A DNA stretch of 64,000 nucleotides from TA-21 sp035620895 (GTDB lineage Archaea > Thermoproteota > Nitrososphaeria > Nitrososphaerales > Nitrososphaeraceae): positions 1 through 64,000 of the forward strand of contig DASPFY010000009.1 of NCBI GenBank assembly GCA_035620895.1, read 5' to 3'. The notes beneath the pieces were generated by a model. That model had not been told where the DNA came from and ran no database searches. It saw only the letters and a list, made by a program, of their open reading frames with translations. Below, in pieces: positions 33,993-42,397 of this stretch (the stretch's first letter is position 1; every line of letters begins with the position of its first letter). The translations under genes and the position numbers were made by a program.

Positions 33993-34130
33993 AGAATATT
34001 AGAAGGACTAACGTTCAATGTGATACCTCCTAGAGTTGAATGCGTACCTACATCTAAGGGACAAGAATTAGTAGCATCTAAAGTCATTTTATTGTAATGA
34101 ATGAGAAAGTAGTCAACACTAAATTAGGAT
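33993..34130 (+). pseudogene. relic of an HxlR regulator (3' end)
   Basis: AGAATATTAGAAGGACTAAC, then GATACCTCCTAGAGTTGAAT and TCTAAGGGACAAGAATTAGT, correspond stretch by stretch to 18796-18929 of the ars HxlR regulator (ILERL…EIPPRVEYKLTSKGQELVESV…MRKWSNTK). Small indels and stops break the frame. It is the C-terminal third of a lost paralogue. Confidence 0.75.
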
Positions 34131-34267
34131 GTGCAGCAAATATCTTTATTTTCACATTTACAATTCACTGGCTCTTTTAGACATATTGGACAAATTATAG
34201 CTCCACAACCTACGCAGGTATTGTTTTCTTTATTACATGCCCAATGATGACATGTTTTGATGTTCAA
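34124..34267 (-). CDS. 47-aa cysteine-rich zinc-binding protein
   Basis: From TTG 34267: MNIKTCHHWACNKENNTCVG, CGAIICPICLKEPVNCKCEN, KDICCTS. It has ten cysteines, in pairs (C-x2-C and C-x-C) plus HH, enough for two or three zinc sites. A TATA-like TTTTATATTAT on the minus strand about 30 bp upstream supports transcription. The family is unknown; treble-clef or ribbon folds are possible. It partly overlaps the HxlR relic on the other strand. Confidence 0.6.
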   Translation of the reverse strand: MNIKTCHHWACNKENNTCVGCGAIICPICLKEPVNCKCENKDICCTS

Positions 34268-34349
34268 TTTTACTTATCTTATTCTTCGGTATAATATAAA
34301 ATTCATTATATCATTATTAGTGGATAACTCCAATGCTCGCCGAAATGAA

Positions 34350-34380
34350 GAGCTAAATACCATGTGATAGAGCCTATTTT
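34350..34380 (+). repeat. dispersed repeat family B, partial
   Basis: GAGCTAAATACCATGTGATA then GAGCCTATTTT; matches the start of the copies at 38146 and 48514. Confidence 0.5.
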
Positions 34381-34462
34381 AGATAATTCATCTGTCGCTC
34401 ATCTTGTAATGTAATTAAAGCGCAAAAAAAAATTTATTAATTAAACCATACATATTTCGAGG

Positions 34463-34882
34463 ATGTCCCAGATCAAGTCCTTGAAAGAAGTAGTGAGACA
34501 GTTGGTAGATACATTTAATGATCCTCAGAAGAGGGAATTGCATTATTTTGAATTTTATGATGACTCCTTGGTAATTCATGGTTTTCCATCAAACCTGCCA
34601 ACCAACAAGGAAGGTTTTAAGCAATTCATTTACTCACTCTGGCGAGCGTTACCCGATATTAGAATTATATTTGAGGATATCATTATTGAAGGGAATAAGG
34701 CTGCAGGCAGATATTATCTAAGCGGCACACACAAGGGCGAATTTCTGGATATTCAAGCAACTGGTAAACAATTTAAAGTCAATGGTATGACAGTATTTTC
34801 TTTTCGTGATGCAAAAATTATGGAACGTTGGAATCTGGTGGACATCATGTCATTGCTAGAGCAGTTGAAGGCCAAAATCTAA
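34463..34882 (+). CDS. SnoaL-like / ester cyclase family protein
   Basis: The 139-residue NTF2-fold protein carries a SnoaL-type pattern: VVRQLVDTFNDPQKRELHYF, SLVIHGFPSNLPTNKEGFKQ, FEDIIIEGNKAAGRYYLSGT and FKVNGMTVFSFRDAKIMERW. Residues His and Asp lining the pocket of SnoaL cyclases seem present but substrate is unknown. Cytoplasmic, single gene. Confidence 0.82.
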   Translation: MSQIKSLKEVVRQLVDTFNDPQKRELHYFEFYDDSLVIHGFPSNLPTNKEGFKQFIYSLWRALPDIRIIFEDIIIEGNKAAGRYYLSGTHKGEFLDIQATGKQFKVNGMTVFSFRDAKIMERWNLVDIMSLLEQLKAKI

Positions 34883-34941
34883 ACCATGTATGATATCCCA
34901 GAAACTTCAAATCAGAGTTAAATATGATTTACGAATATCCC

Positions 34942-34980
34942 AATTGGATCTGAATTGCTAACAGTTCGCGTCTTGCCGTG
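34942..34980 (+). repeat. dispersed intergenic repeat family A
   Basis: AATTGGATCTGAATTGCTAA then CAGTTCGCGTCTTGCCGTG. Confidence 0.6.
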
Positions 34981-34999
34981 CATCACTGAATTTTAGTCT

Positions 35000-35041
35000 G
35001 ATTTGGATGGATTCGAATTGTTAACAATACGCTTGCCCAGT
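35000..35041 (+). repeat. dispersed intergenic repeat family A
   Basis: GATTTGGATGGATTCGAATT then GTTAACAATACGCTTGCCC; tandem neighbour of the preceding copy. Confidence 0.65.
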
Positions 35042-35237
35042 CACCTATAAAATTTCGCAAAATAAATTTCATAATTTTCATTACAAAATAATATAACATA
35101 TGAAAGATGTTCAGCATGGGAATGATTCTTAGTTATAGCTAGCTCAGAAATAATTACGTAAATCTAAAACACATACGATCATTCAATGGATATATTTAAC
35201 GGATAAAATAAAAAGGGAGACTAATCAATTCCTATCT

Positions 35238-36035
35238 ATGAGTGAGTTTAACAAAAAAGCTATTGCAACGTGGTCTGCAGGGGATTACCGTAGTATAGCA
35301 ACATTCATTCCGCCTATATCAGCACATTTAGTACGATTAGTAAAAATAATTCCCGATAAATCTGTTCTTGATGTTGCTTGTGGAAATGGAAATACCGCCA
35401 TCACGGCTCGCAGAATGGGCGCAAGAGTCACGGGGCTCGATTTGACATCTGAACTCTTGGATCTGGCTGTCGAAGAAGAAGCGATGGCATAAATAGATGG
35501 AATAGAGTGGAAGCAAGGCGACGCTGAGGACCTTCCTTTTGAAGATGAGTCATTTGATATCGTTCTTTCAACTTTTGGGCATATGTTCGCACCTCATCCA
35601 GAACTAGCAATTGAAGAAATTCTAAGAGTTACTAAGAAAGGTGGAACTATTGGATTTGCAACTTGGCCTCCAGAACTTTCTGTGGGAAGCATGTTTCGCA
35701 CGATAGGTAAATACACATCAACTTCAGTTCCGAATCCCCCACCTTCTCCAATGGAGTGGGGAGTCCCAGATGTAGTCCGAAAGCATCTGGGCGGAGTCAA
35801 CGAAATTTATTTTGAACGAGGTACTGTTAATGTTCCCATATTAAGCGCAAATCATTATTGGATTCATTTTAGTACAAAATACGGTCCTTTGATACAGGCT
35901 ATTCGAGTAGTCAAAGAACAGGGCGAAGAAAAGGTCGAACTCTTACGAAAAGATTTTCTGAATGCCATTAAGCCTTATATTTACGAAAACGAGTTAAGAG
36001 TAGGATACCTTCTTACGATTGGGAAAAAAGCATAG
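35238..36035 (+). pseudogene. class-I SAM methyltransferase interrupted by an in-frame stop
   Basis: The frame from ATG 35238 encodes the SAM-binding half (VLDVACGNGNTAITARRMGA, GLDLTSELLDLAVEE) and ends at TAA 35490-35492. The same frame continues at once with IDGIEWKQGDAEDLPFEDES and FDIVLSTFGHMFAPHPELAI, to a stop at 36035; the 150-codon piece from ATG 35583 is its C-terminal half. A single AAA to TAA change would explain the break. Ubiquinone/menaquinone-biosynthesis-like (UbiE-type) small-molecule methyltransferase, probably inactive unless the stop is read through or is an error. Confidence 0.82.
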
Positions 36036-36097
36036 CATCCCAACTTCACTAGTCCTTGACACCTACATATCTTTATTATTCGCGATAATGAAAAATC

Positions 36098-36152
36098 AGA
36101 TTCGCCCCGACGGGCCAGCTAAGTATTCGGGTTCATATACTTGTTTAGAAAT
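36098..36152 (+). repeat. dispersed intergenic repeat family A, 3'-extended copy
   Basis: CAGATTCGCCCCGACGGGCC, then AGCTAAGTATTCGGGTTC and ATACTTGTTTAGAA; shares the extension with the copy at 2769-2850. Confidence 0.6.
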
Positions 36153-36265
36153 TACTATAAACAATCAGGTGGTTCAATATAGCGGTACGATTCCAACAAA
36201 TTAATTCACAAGATTCCTAATACGAAAAACATCAGCTTTATGTGTTTCTTCAACGTATACTTTGT

Positions 36266-37138
36266 ATGAGAACTAGCAATAACCAGAAAGTAGCTGTAGT
36301 AACAGGCAGCTCGAGTAGTATTGGATTCGAAACATCTCTTTTGTTAGCAAGGAATCAGTTTGTAACTTATGCTACGATGAGAAATTTGAAGAAGAGTGAT
36401 GAACTGCTGAAATTAGCTGCTAAGGAAAGCATCCCATTGAAGGTGATCCAATTAGATGTAAATGATGACAGTTCAGTAAATAATGCCATTGACATCATTG
36501 TTAAAGAGAATGGCAGGATAGACATTCTAGTCAATAATGCGGGTTATGATCTGTTTGGCTCACTCGAAGAGTTGACGATTGATGAGATAAAGGAACAGTT
36601 TGAAACAAATTTCTTTGGAGTGATTAGAGCCTGTAAAGCAGTGATACCAACAATGAGGAAGCGGGGAAATGGTACAATCATAAACATAAGTTCACTTGGC
36701 GGAAGAATAGGATTAATGCCATTTCTTACGGCTTACCATGCAAGTAAATTCGCTGTGGAGGGTTTTACAGAGTCATTAAGACAAGAACTCGTCCAATTCA
36801 ATATTGACGTTATTTTGATAGAGCCGGGGGCTATCAGAAGTAATTTTATTGACAATAGCAAGAATGCAAAAAATTACAATCCACAATATTCACCGTACTC
36901 AAATACGATTCAGAAGGTTTTTGAAAGCTTTGAATCTATAATGGGAAATTCATCTCGTCCAGAAGATGTAGCTGGAGAGATTCTAAAAGCTGTCAATACC
37001 ACCACTCCAGATATGAGATATCCTGTAGGAAAAGATGCGGAATTTGCCTTGAAAGTTAGAGCAAAGTTGTCTGACAAAGAAATGGAAAAATGGGCGCGCG
37101 AGAGCTATATGGATAAGAAGGGTTTCATACGTGAATAA
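36266..37138 (+). CDS. short-chain dehydrogenase/reductase
   Basis: 290 residues from ATG 36266. SDR landmarks: coenzyme motif TGSSSSIG (usually TGxxxGIG, with the fifth Gly replaced by Ser), NNAG, the catalytic Ser in ISSLGG and YHASK. The long C-terminal part (PEDVAGEILKAVNTTTPDMR…) matches classical oxidoreductases acting on steroids or retinoids. NAD(P)H-dependent oxidation/reduction of unknown substrate. The upstream in-frame ATG at 36242 would add eight residues. Confidence 0.9.
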   Translation: MRTSNNQKVAVVTGSSSSIGFETSLLLARNQFVTYATMRNLKKSDELLKLAAKESIPLKVIQLDVNDDSSVNNAIDIIVKENGRIDILVNNAGYDLFGSLEELTIDEIKEQFETNFFGVIRACKAVIPTMRKRGNGTIINISSLGGRIGLMPFLTAYHASKFAVEGFTESLRQELVQFNIDVILIEPGAIRSNFIDNSKNAKNYNPQYSPYSNTIQKVFESFESIMGNSSRPEDVAGEILKAVNTTTPDMRYPVGKDAEFALKVRAKLSDKEMEKWARESYMDKKGFIRE

Positions 37139-37182
37139 TCAATAAACACCACTAATAAAAGTAAATAGAAAGGAGATAGTAA

Positions 37183-37779
37183 TTGAATAGAATTCTCATT
37201 TCTGCGATTTTAGTAATTACATTTTCGTTATTGTCTGCTCCCTACATTGCCTTTAGTGAGAATAGTGATGAGATTAAGGTGACTCCTCCCCTGAATTGGG
37301 AACCAAGTCCTACTAATAATTCGACTACTATGATATGGTTTCAAAATTCTACGAAAAGCGTCTTTGCAATAATTAAGGCTCCTGACAATTTGGCATTTCC
37401 TTTATTCTTGGTTGGTCCTTTTATGACCGAATATTTAAAACACAAAGGAATACTAGAATCTGCTGATCAATTAACCTTTGGTCAAAGTAATCACGGTTAT
37501 AGATATTTGCTTAATCTTTCTTCTCCTTCAAAACTCTTGAATTCTTCGTCAGGCATAATATCAGAAAATGATTTTTTAAGTAAGATACCTCAAGGATATG
37601 ATGTTCCTTTTAAAGGGATGTTAATTCTAACTCAGAAGCAAAATGAGTTATATGCAATAATATTTCTGAGTCCAAAGGAGAAATTTGATTCTATATTAAG
37701 TGAGATCCAGCCAACGCTTGATTCGATTCAATTGACTAGTTATACGACCGTGCCTAATTATATACCACTTAACTCTTAA
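37183..37779 (+). CDS. secreted protein, PsbP-like or unknown family
   Basis: 198 residues beginning with TTG at 37183, seven bases after the Shine-Dalgarno AAAGGAGAT. Signal peptide of about 24 residues (…LLSAPYIAFS). The mature domain starts VTPPLNWEPSPTNNS and ends DSIQLTSY, a layout like the small extracytoplasmic alpha/beta proteins that begin 'P.GW'. No catalytic motif or cysteine. It lies 44 bp after the SDR gene and may be in the same transcript. Confidence 0.7.
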   Translation: MNRILISAILVITFSLLSAPYIAFSENSDEIKVTPPLNWEPSPTNNSTTMIWFQNSTKSVFAIIKAPDNLAFPLFLVGPFMTEYLKHKGILESADQLTFGQSNHGYRYLLNLSSPSKLLNSSSGIISENDFLSKIPQGYDVPFKGMLILTQKQNELYAIIFLSPKEKFDSILSEIQPTLDSIQLTSYTTVPNYIPLNS

Positions 37780-37838
37780 TTTCACAAACCGAATACTATT
37801 CTATCTATATATTAGGAAAATCACAATCTAAATTACTA

Positions 37839-38117
37839 ATGAGCTACAACAGAGACAGGGGTTACGGTCGTGGCAGGAAAAGGAGTTATAATAGCCATGC
37901 CGGCAGGAATTTAAAGAGACGTAGCCCACCTACAAAACCCGTTGAGGTTGGTAAGATATATGAGGTAGATATTACCGAAATTACTGGAAAAGGTGATGGC
38001 ATCGCTAGAGTGCAAGGATTTATAGTATTTATTGAAAATGGAAAAGTTGGGAACAAGATTCGGGTAAAGGTTACTGAAGTAGCAGACAGATTTGCTAAAG
38101 CAACAATTGAGGTCTAA
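37839..38117 (+). CDS. TRAM-domain RNA-binding protein
   Basis: 92 residues: a basic Arg/Gly/Tyr-rich N-terminus (MSYNRDRGYGRGRKRS…) followed by a TRAM domain, KPVEVGKIYEVDITEITGKG, DGIARVQGFIVFIENGKVGN and RFAKATIEV. Stand-alone TRAM proteins are archaeal RNA chaperone-like, cold-shock-type proteins. A paralogue lies at 55404-55613. Confidence 0.92.
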   Translation: MSYNRDRGYGRGRKRSYNSHAGRNLKRRSPPTKPVEVGKIYEVDITEITGKGDGIARVQGFIVFIENGKVGNKIRVKVTEVADRFAKATIEV

Positions 38118-38145
38118 ATAACTTAATTCTGGATGTCGGAATAAA

Positions 38146-38207
38146 GAGCTAAATACTAGTTAGCGGAACCCTACTACATGCAAGGCTTGAAACCGAATGA
38201 GCTCTGA
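38146..38207 (+). repeat. dispersed repeat family B
   Basis: GAGCTAAATACTAGTTAGCG, then GAACCCTACTACATGCAAGG and CTTGAAACC; parallels 51550-51619. Confidence 0.6.
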
Positions 38208-38331
38208 TAAATTATACTTATGCAGAGAAAGAGAAAAATTAAGTTTTGATCCTCTAATGCTAAGAGCCTCAATTTATTTTCTATTGGTTGAATTAAGCTT
38301 AAGATATTATCTGTACATTGTTTCGTAACTC

Positions 38332-38420
38332 AAATTGAAATATTGGACTCCGATATCATATTTGGTATGTTCTACTATGTTATAACATTCCTCAAATAAC
38401 AAGGTAAATCTATCTGTCAA
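38332..38420 (+). repeat. duplicated segment, copy 1 (partner 56183-56272)
   Basis: Both copies carry ATTGGACTCCGATATCATAT then TTGG, TTCTACTATGTTATA and GGTAAATCTATCT. In one frame both encode L-D-S-D-I-I-F-G-x-F-Y-Y-V-I and then stop, which suggests the tail of a decayed gene. Confidence 0.65.
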
Positions 38421-38452
38421 TCTTTCTGCCCTTTCATATAAAATAATTCTTT

Positions 38453-38941
38453 CTACAATATCCCAGCTTCATGCAATTCGTCCAATAATGGTATTAACGT
38501 ATCAAGCAATTCTTTTTCTCCAAGTGTTAAGTCTTTATTTATTCTAAGGCCAATTGAAAGCATCTCCCTATCCTCTCTTGAAGTAAATATCACATTTCCA
38601 TTTATCTCAAATTGATTACCATTTTGTAGTAGCCATTGCTTCCATACTTTGACTCGTTGAAGACTTTGTTCCAGGGCTACAATAGCATAATCCAAGTCTA
38701 TTCCTTCTTCTTTATCAAGTAAGTTTAATTTTACCATGGGAAGGAGAATATTTCCTCCTTGTACACTTTGGTGCGACTGGTTAAGTTTTTCAATAATTTC
38801 ATCTTCGTTCTCTTTGGTTTCTTCCAGATCGTAATCAGGAAAGAAATATCCTGCCAGATTTCTGTTCCAATCATAAATCTTGTAAATTGTATCCTCGTAT
38901 TCCATTTTCCATTTTGATTTCTTATTTCTATTCCCAAACAT
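38453..38941 (-). CDS. hypothetical protein
   Basis: 162 residues, helical and charged, starting MFGNRNKKSKWKMEYEDTIY. The segment VALEQSLQRVKVWKQWLLQN and the tail LTLGEKELLDTLIPLLDELH read like helices. No signal, membrane segment or metal motif. Family unknown. Convergent with the TRAM gene. Confidence 0.6.
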   Translation of the reverse strand: MFGNRNKKSKWKMEYEDTIYKIYDWNRNLAGYFFPDYDLEETKENEDEIIEKLNQSHQSVQGGNILLPMVKLNLLDKEEGIDLDYAIVALEQSLQRVKVWKQWLLQNGNQFEINGNVIFTSREDREMLSIGLRINKDLTLGEKELLDTLIPLLDELHEAGIL

Positions 38942-39089
38942 CTAGGAATCAGTTAATTAATACAATATATCTAAGTTAGTATCTTGTACTTGGATAATTA
39001 TGGTAGTCTGAGGTAGCTCCGTAAAGTTATTCCATGCATCCAACCCATTCAACCCATTTAATCCATTCATAAAAAGTTAAATTACTCAG

Positions 39090-39524
39090 TTACCATTCTG
39101 CAGTATCTTTTTGACCAATAGTTCTAATGGGTTTGATTTTTACTAATACTTCTCCTTCTCCACTATTTCGCCTACCGTATGCTTCTGACTTATCCTCACC
39201 CATATATCTTGCCGCAATAATCTTGGCCCATTTGTAAATCTCACTTGATTCGTTTCTTTCTATTTGAGCTATCCCGTCTATAATAACAAATGAGAAAAGA
39301 GGGGTTTGATCATCAACACACAAACGGACTCGATTGTCTCGTCTAATATTTTTCGCCTTTACTGATTCACTACTGGTATTAAAAATAATATTATCTTGCT
39401 CGTCCACTGTATACCATATCGGAACCACATGAGGCGTCCCATTCTTGTTTATGGTTCCCAATTTACCTGTATAGGTTCCTCTCAAGAGAAAATCTCTGAT
39501 CTCATCATTCATCATTTTTGACAT
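39090..39524 (-). CDS. PPOX-class F420/FMN-dependent enzyme
   Basis: 144 residues with the pyridoxamine-oxidase-like split barrel: FLLRGTYTGKLGTINKNGTP, HVVPIWYTVDEQDNIIFN, VKAKNIRRDNRVRLCVDD and FSFVIIDGIAQIER. Closest in style to the TIGR03618-type F420 enzymes. Third PPOX protein of this window. No neighbours on the same strand. Confidence 0.85.
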   Translation of the reverse strand: MSKMMNDEIRDFLLRGTYTGKLGTINKNGTPHVVPIWYTVDEQDNIIFNTSSESVKAKNIRRDNRVRLCVDDQTPLFSFVIIDGIAQIERNESSEIYKWAKIIAARYMGEDKSEAYGRRNSGEGEVLVKIKPIRTIGQKDTAEW

Positions 39525-39730
39525 TATAATTACTAGTTACACAAAACTAATATAATTCATACCACAATCTTTCGTATTATTATTATTTCTGAACTATCAA
39601 ATATTATCAAATGAGGCAGTTCCTTCATCTCTTCGAAATCCTTCACAGGGTGATTACTGTCCGTTGAATACCCAAGATTGAGCTCAAAATAAACTAGAGT
39701 TTAATTCAAAAAGTGAGATGCTGGTCCGAT

Positions 39731-40354
39731 CTATTTAACGGTAACGACTCCAGTCATCCAAGGATGTATAACACACAAGTAGTCATATTTTCCAGCATTT
39801 TCAAAAGTAATGGAGAAAGTCTTAATCGGCGGTGCTCCCTGCGGTGCCAATCCTTCAGGCCACATCCAACCGGAACTAACAAATTTTTCAGTCCCAGTCA
39901 AGGTATAATTTGCATTAAGAGGAAGGTATGTTGCGTTATGGCCAGAAGAATCTACTGAAACTGGATTATAGTGTCTGGCGTTATCTACTATCACAGACTT
40001 TGTTCCATTTTGATCGGTTATTATGAGAGGGTCAATGTTAGCGTTGGGGTCTGCTTTTAGGTCTGTAGAATTAAATGTAATTGGTACAGGTACAGCAGGC
40101 GGTGGATAAAAACTTTGATCTTTTAGAAAGGTTACAGTATGTGGTTCGGAAACGGCCATAGGATTACGCCATGTTACGGTATCGCCTGCATTGATTTCAA
40201 CATTCTGAGGGGTAAAAGAAGACCATGAACTACCATTTCCTCCTACGTTTACCATGACAGGATCAGATGCATTCACGTTATTCAAAAAGTAACTAGAAGC
40301 AGTAAGAATAGTTGTTGCTACAAATACGAATGGAACTGCTGAAAATATTTTCAT
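39731..40354 (-). CDS. plastocyanin-like blue copper protein
   Basis: 207 residues. A signal peptide (about 1-29) leads to a cupredoxin domain: GGNGSSWSSFTPQNVEINAG, DTVTWRNPMAVSEPHTVTFL (His ligand), and the C-terminal type-1 copper loop YLCVIHPWM (Cys, His, Met). A long insert (about 85-165) separates the first His from the loop. Such proteins are abundant in ammonia-oxidising archaea as extracytoplasmic electron carriers. Its partner is unknown. Confidence 0.9.
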   Translation of the reverse strand: MKIFSAVPFVFVATTILTASSYFLNNVNASDPVMVNVGGNGSSWSSFTPQNVEINAGDTVTWRNPMAVSEPHTVTFLKDQSFYPPPAVPVPITFNSTDLKADPNANIDPLIITDQNGTKSVIVDNARHYNPVSVDSSGHNATYLPLNANYTLTGTEKFVSSGWMWPEGLAPQGAPPIKTFSITFENAGKYDYLCVIHPWMTGVVTVK

Positions 40355-40475
40355 TTACGTTTTGTTTATAGCATGCTTATATATTTTTTTCTAACTCTAC
40401 ATTTTAATTGCCAATTAAGAAATCTAATAATCATCGGAATGAAATTTCAGCTGAAAGTTAAGAAGGAAGGCTGAT

Positions 40476-40880
40476 CTATGCCTTTATTTTGATACTATCT
40501 CCTACTACTTTTACCTCGAAGACTTCTTGGTCGTCTGTCTTGATGAATGACATCTCTTCACCAACAGTTCCCATATATTTTTGCCATGAGGGAGGTAAGG
40601 GTTCCATTCCTGGTGGAAGTTCCAAGACTGGCTCTCCTACTTTCTTTCCAGATGTAACATCAAACTTTGCATCATGAAAGGGACATGTTACTACATTCTT
40701 GTTGATGCTCCCGCGTGAAAGTCTAGCATTCATATGACCACATCTATCGGAAAAAGCATAGAATTTTCCATCAAGATTGGCTATTGCAATTTCTTTTCCA
40801 TTTATCTCAACATGTTTCATATGCCCATTACTAATTTCACTCACTTTTCCTGCTTCGACATATTCTTGATTTTGAGTCAT
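40476..40880 (-). CDS. Rieske [2Fe-2S] protein
   Basis: 134 residues with one Rieske domain: cluster residues C/H in DRCGHMNARLSRG and C/H in TCPFHDAKFDV. The domain is longer at the C-terminus (PPGMEPLPPSWQKYMGTVG) than the 105-residue ferredoxin at 33626. Cytoplasmic electron carrier of unknown partner. Confidence 0.9.
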   Translation of the reverse strand: MTQNQEYVEAGKVSEISNGHMKHVEINGKEIAIANLDGKFYAFSDRCGHMNARLSRGSINKNVVTCPFHDAKFDVTSGKKVGEPVLELPPGMEPLPPSWQKYMGTVGEEMSFIKTDDQEVFEVKVVGDSIKIKA

Positions 40881-41013
40881 TGTTATGTTTATGCAAGCAT
40901 TTTATTTATGTGTGGTAGTAGCCAGAATTGGAAGGCAGATCCGGAATTACAAGAAATATGTTTTTAGTCATTCGTAACTTTACTTTTTATATTTTGTATA
41001 CCTAGTTCTTATC

Positions 41014-41145
41014 ATGACAGAGGAATCTAAAAGTGAAGAGAAAGAATTTGAAAGCGAAGAAATCAAAGACGAAGTCCATGAATTACAGGATGCTGAACAG
41101 GAAGAACAGGAAGAACAGGAAGAACAGGAAGAACAAGAGACATGA
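41014..41145 (+). CDS. 43-aa acidic protein with EEQ tandem repeat
   Basis: MTEESKSEEKEFESEEIKDE leads into QDAEQEEQ and repeats of Glu-Glu-Gln to the end. The repeated 9-bp unit GAAGAACAG occurs about five times, so the length may vary by slippage. Half of the residues are acidic. A TATA-like TTTTTATATTTTG about 28 bp upstream and ATG at 41014 support a leaderless gene. Function unknown. Confidence 0.55.
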   Translation: MTEESKSEEKEFESEEIKDEVHELQDAEQEEQEEQEEQEEQET

Positions 41146-41326
41146 TAATTAAGCATCAACTACATATGTAACTGCGATTGCGATACCATTTCCTAACGAG
41201 AATCTCTAAACAAGATCTCACAGGCGTCGGAATGAATTATTCAGTAGAGATTGGCCTAGAGTTACTACAATTATGTGAGCGTTGGAATGAGCATTAACCG
41301 ATCATAATTTTGTCCGTCAAGTGGGA

Positions 41327-42337
41327 CTAATTGAAATCATTCCGCAAGACTATTCGATAACGTGCCTTGCCTGATTCAAGATGCGCCACTGCCTCATTAA
41401 CGCGTGAAATCGGAAACTCTTCAATGACTGGCTCAATGCCATGGCGATTGCAAAAATCAAGCATCTTTAGAATATCTGCGGGACCTCCAATAGGTGAACC
41501 GCCGATAGATTTCTCACCTGAAATTAATGGAAAAACGCTTGCCTTTACTTGTGAAGCTGCTCCAACGATATGTAACTTTCCACCAGGACGCAGTGTTCTA
41601 ATATAAGAATCCCAATCCAGGTCTACATTTGCAGTAACGAGTATCATATCGAACCGATTTGCATATGGTTTCAAAGCATCAGGAGTCCTCGAGTTCAAGA
41701 AATGATCAGCTCCAAACTGTTGTGCTTCCCTCTCTTTTTCAGGATTGGTAGACATAGCGGTAACCTCACATCCCCATGAATTGAGAAATTTAATAGCCAT
41801 ATGTCCTAACCCACCAATTCCAACTACAGCTACATGATCAGTTGATATGATATTATTTTGGATTATCGGATTGAAAACTGTAATTCCGCCACAAAATAAT
41901 GGGCCAGCACTCTTTAAGTTAATGTTCTTAGGCAAGGGAAAAGCCCATAACGCTTGACAACGCACTTTATTTGCATAACCTCCATGTCTGCCAACGATGA
42001 CATCTTGACCATTCAGACAACGGTTATGATGACCACTCAAGCACTGGTCACATACTAGACAAGAGCGTGATCGCCAACCTAATCCTACATATTGTCCTAG
42101 TTCTAAATGGCTTACTGTATTTCCAATCGCAGTCACTTTTCCAATGATCTCATGTCCTGGTACAAACGGGTACCGTGTAAAACCCCATTCGTTTTTAAGC
42201 ATATGTAAATCACTATAACAAATTCCGCAATACTCTACATCGATCTCTACTTCATCGGGTTTCAGTGAACCCAATTCGTACTCAAATGTTTCTAGTCTTC
42301 CATTAGGTTCAAGAGCAGCATATGCTTGAACTTTCAT
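41327..42337 (-). CDS. zinc-dependent alcohol dehydrogenase (CAD/YahK-like)
   Basis: 336 residues from ATG 42337 (MKVQAYAALEPNG…). Catalytic zinc site: C in GICYSD, GHE, and C in LFCGGIT. The structural zinc loop SCLVCDQCLSGHHNRC has all four cysteines, unlike the relative at 12234. Coenzyme motif GIGGLGHMAIK. Expected to be an NADP-dependent aldehyde reductase of broad substrate range. Convergent with nothing; the neighbour upstream is 0.5 kb away. Confidence 0.92.
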   Translation of the reverse strand: MKVQAYAALEPNGRLETFEYELGSLKPDEVEIDVEYCGICYSDLHMLKNEWGFTRYPFVPGHEIIGKVTAIGNTVSHLELGQYVGLGWRSRSCLVCDQCLSGHHNRCLNGQDVIVGRHGGYANKVRCQALWAFPLPKNINLKSAGPLFCGGITVFNPIIQNNIISTDHVAVVGIGGLGHMAIKFLNSWGCEVTAMSTNPEKEREAQQFGADHFLNSRTPDALKPYANRFDMILVTANVDLDWDSYIRTLRPGGKLHIVGAASQVKASVFPLISGEKSIGGSPIGGPADILKMLDFCNRHGIEPVIEEFPISRVNEAVAHLESGKARYRIVLRNDFN

Positions 42338-42397
42338 GACGATATAGTATCTGTGCGTGTATAAATAAGTAATTGTACAACTGCTGCCCTGAAACAC

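Larger units (their letters stand above)
34883..35237. other. 355-bp intergenic region with two repeat copies
   Basis: Family A copies at 34942-34980 and 35000-35041 lie in direct orientation 58 bp apart. The remainder is AT-rich with no coding signal. Confidence 0.6.
38118..38452. other. 335-bp intergenic region
   Basis: Holds a family B repeat (38146-38207) and a segment (38332-38420) that recurs at 56183-56272. No gene recognised. Confidence 0.6.

Noticed and set aside
36019..36204. 61-codon frame after the methyltransferase
   Set aside because: Runs through a family A repeat copy, so coding is unlikely.
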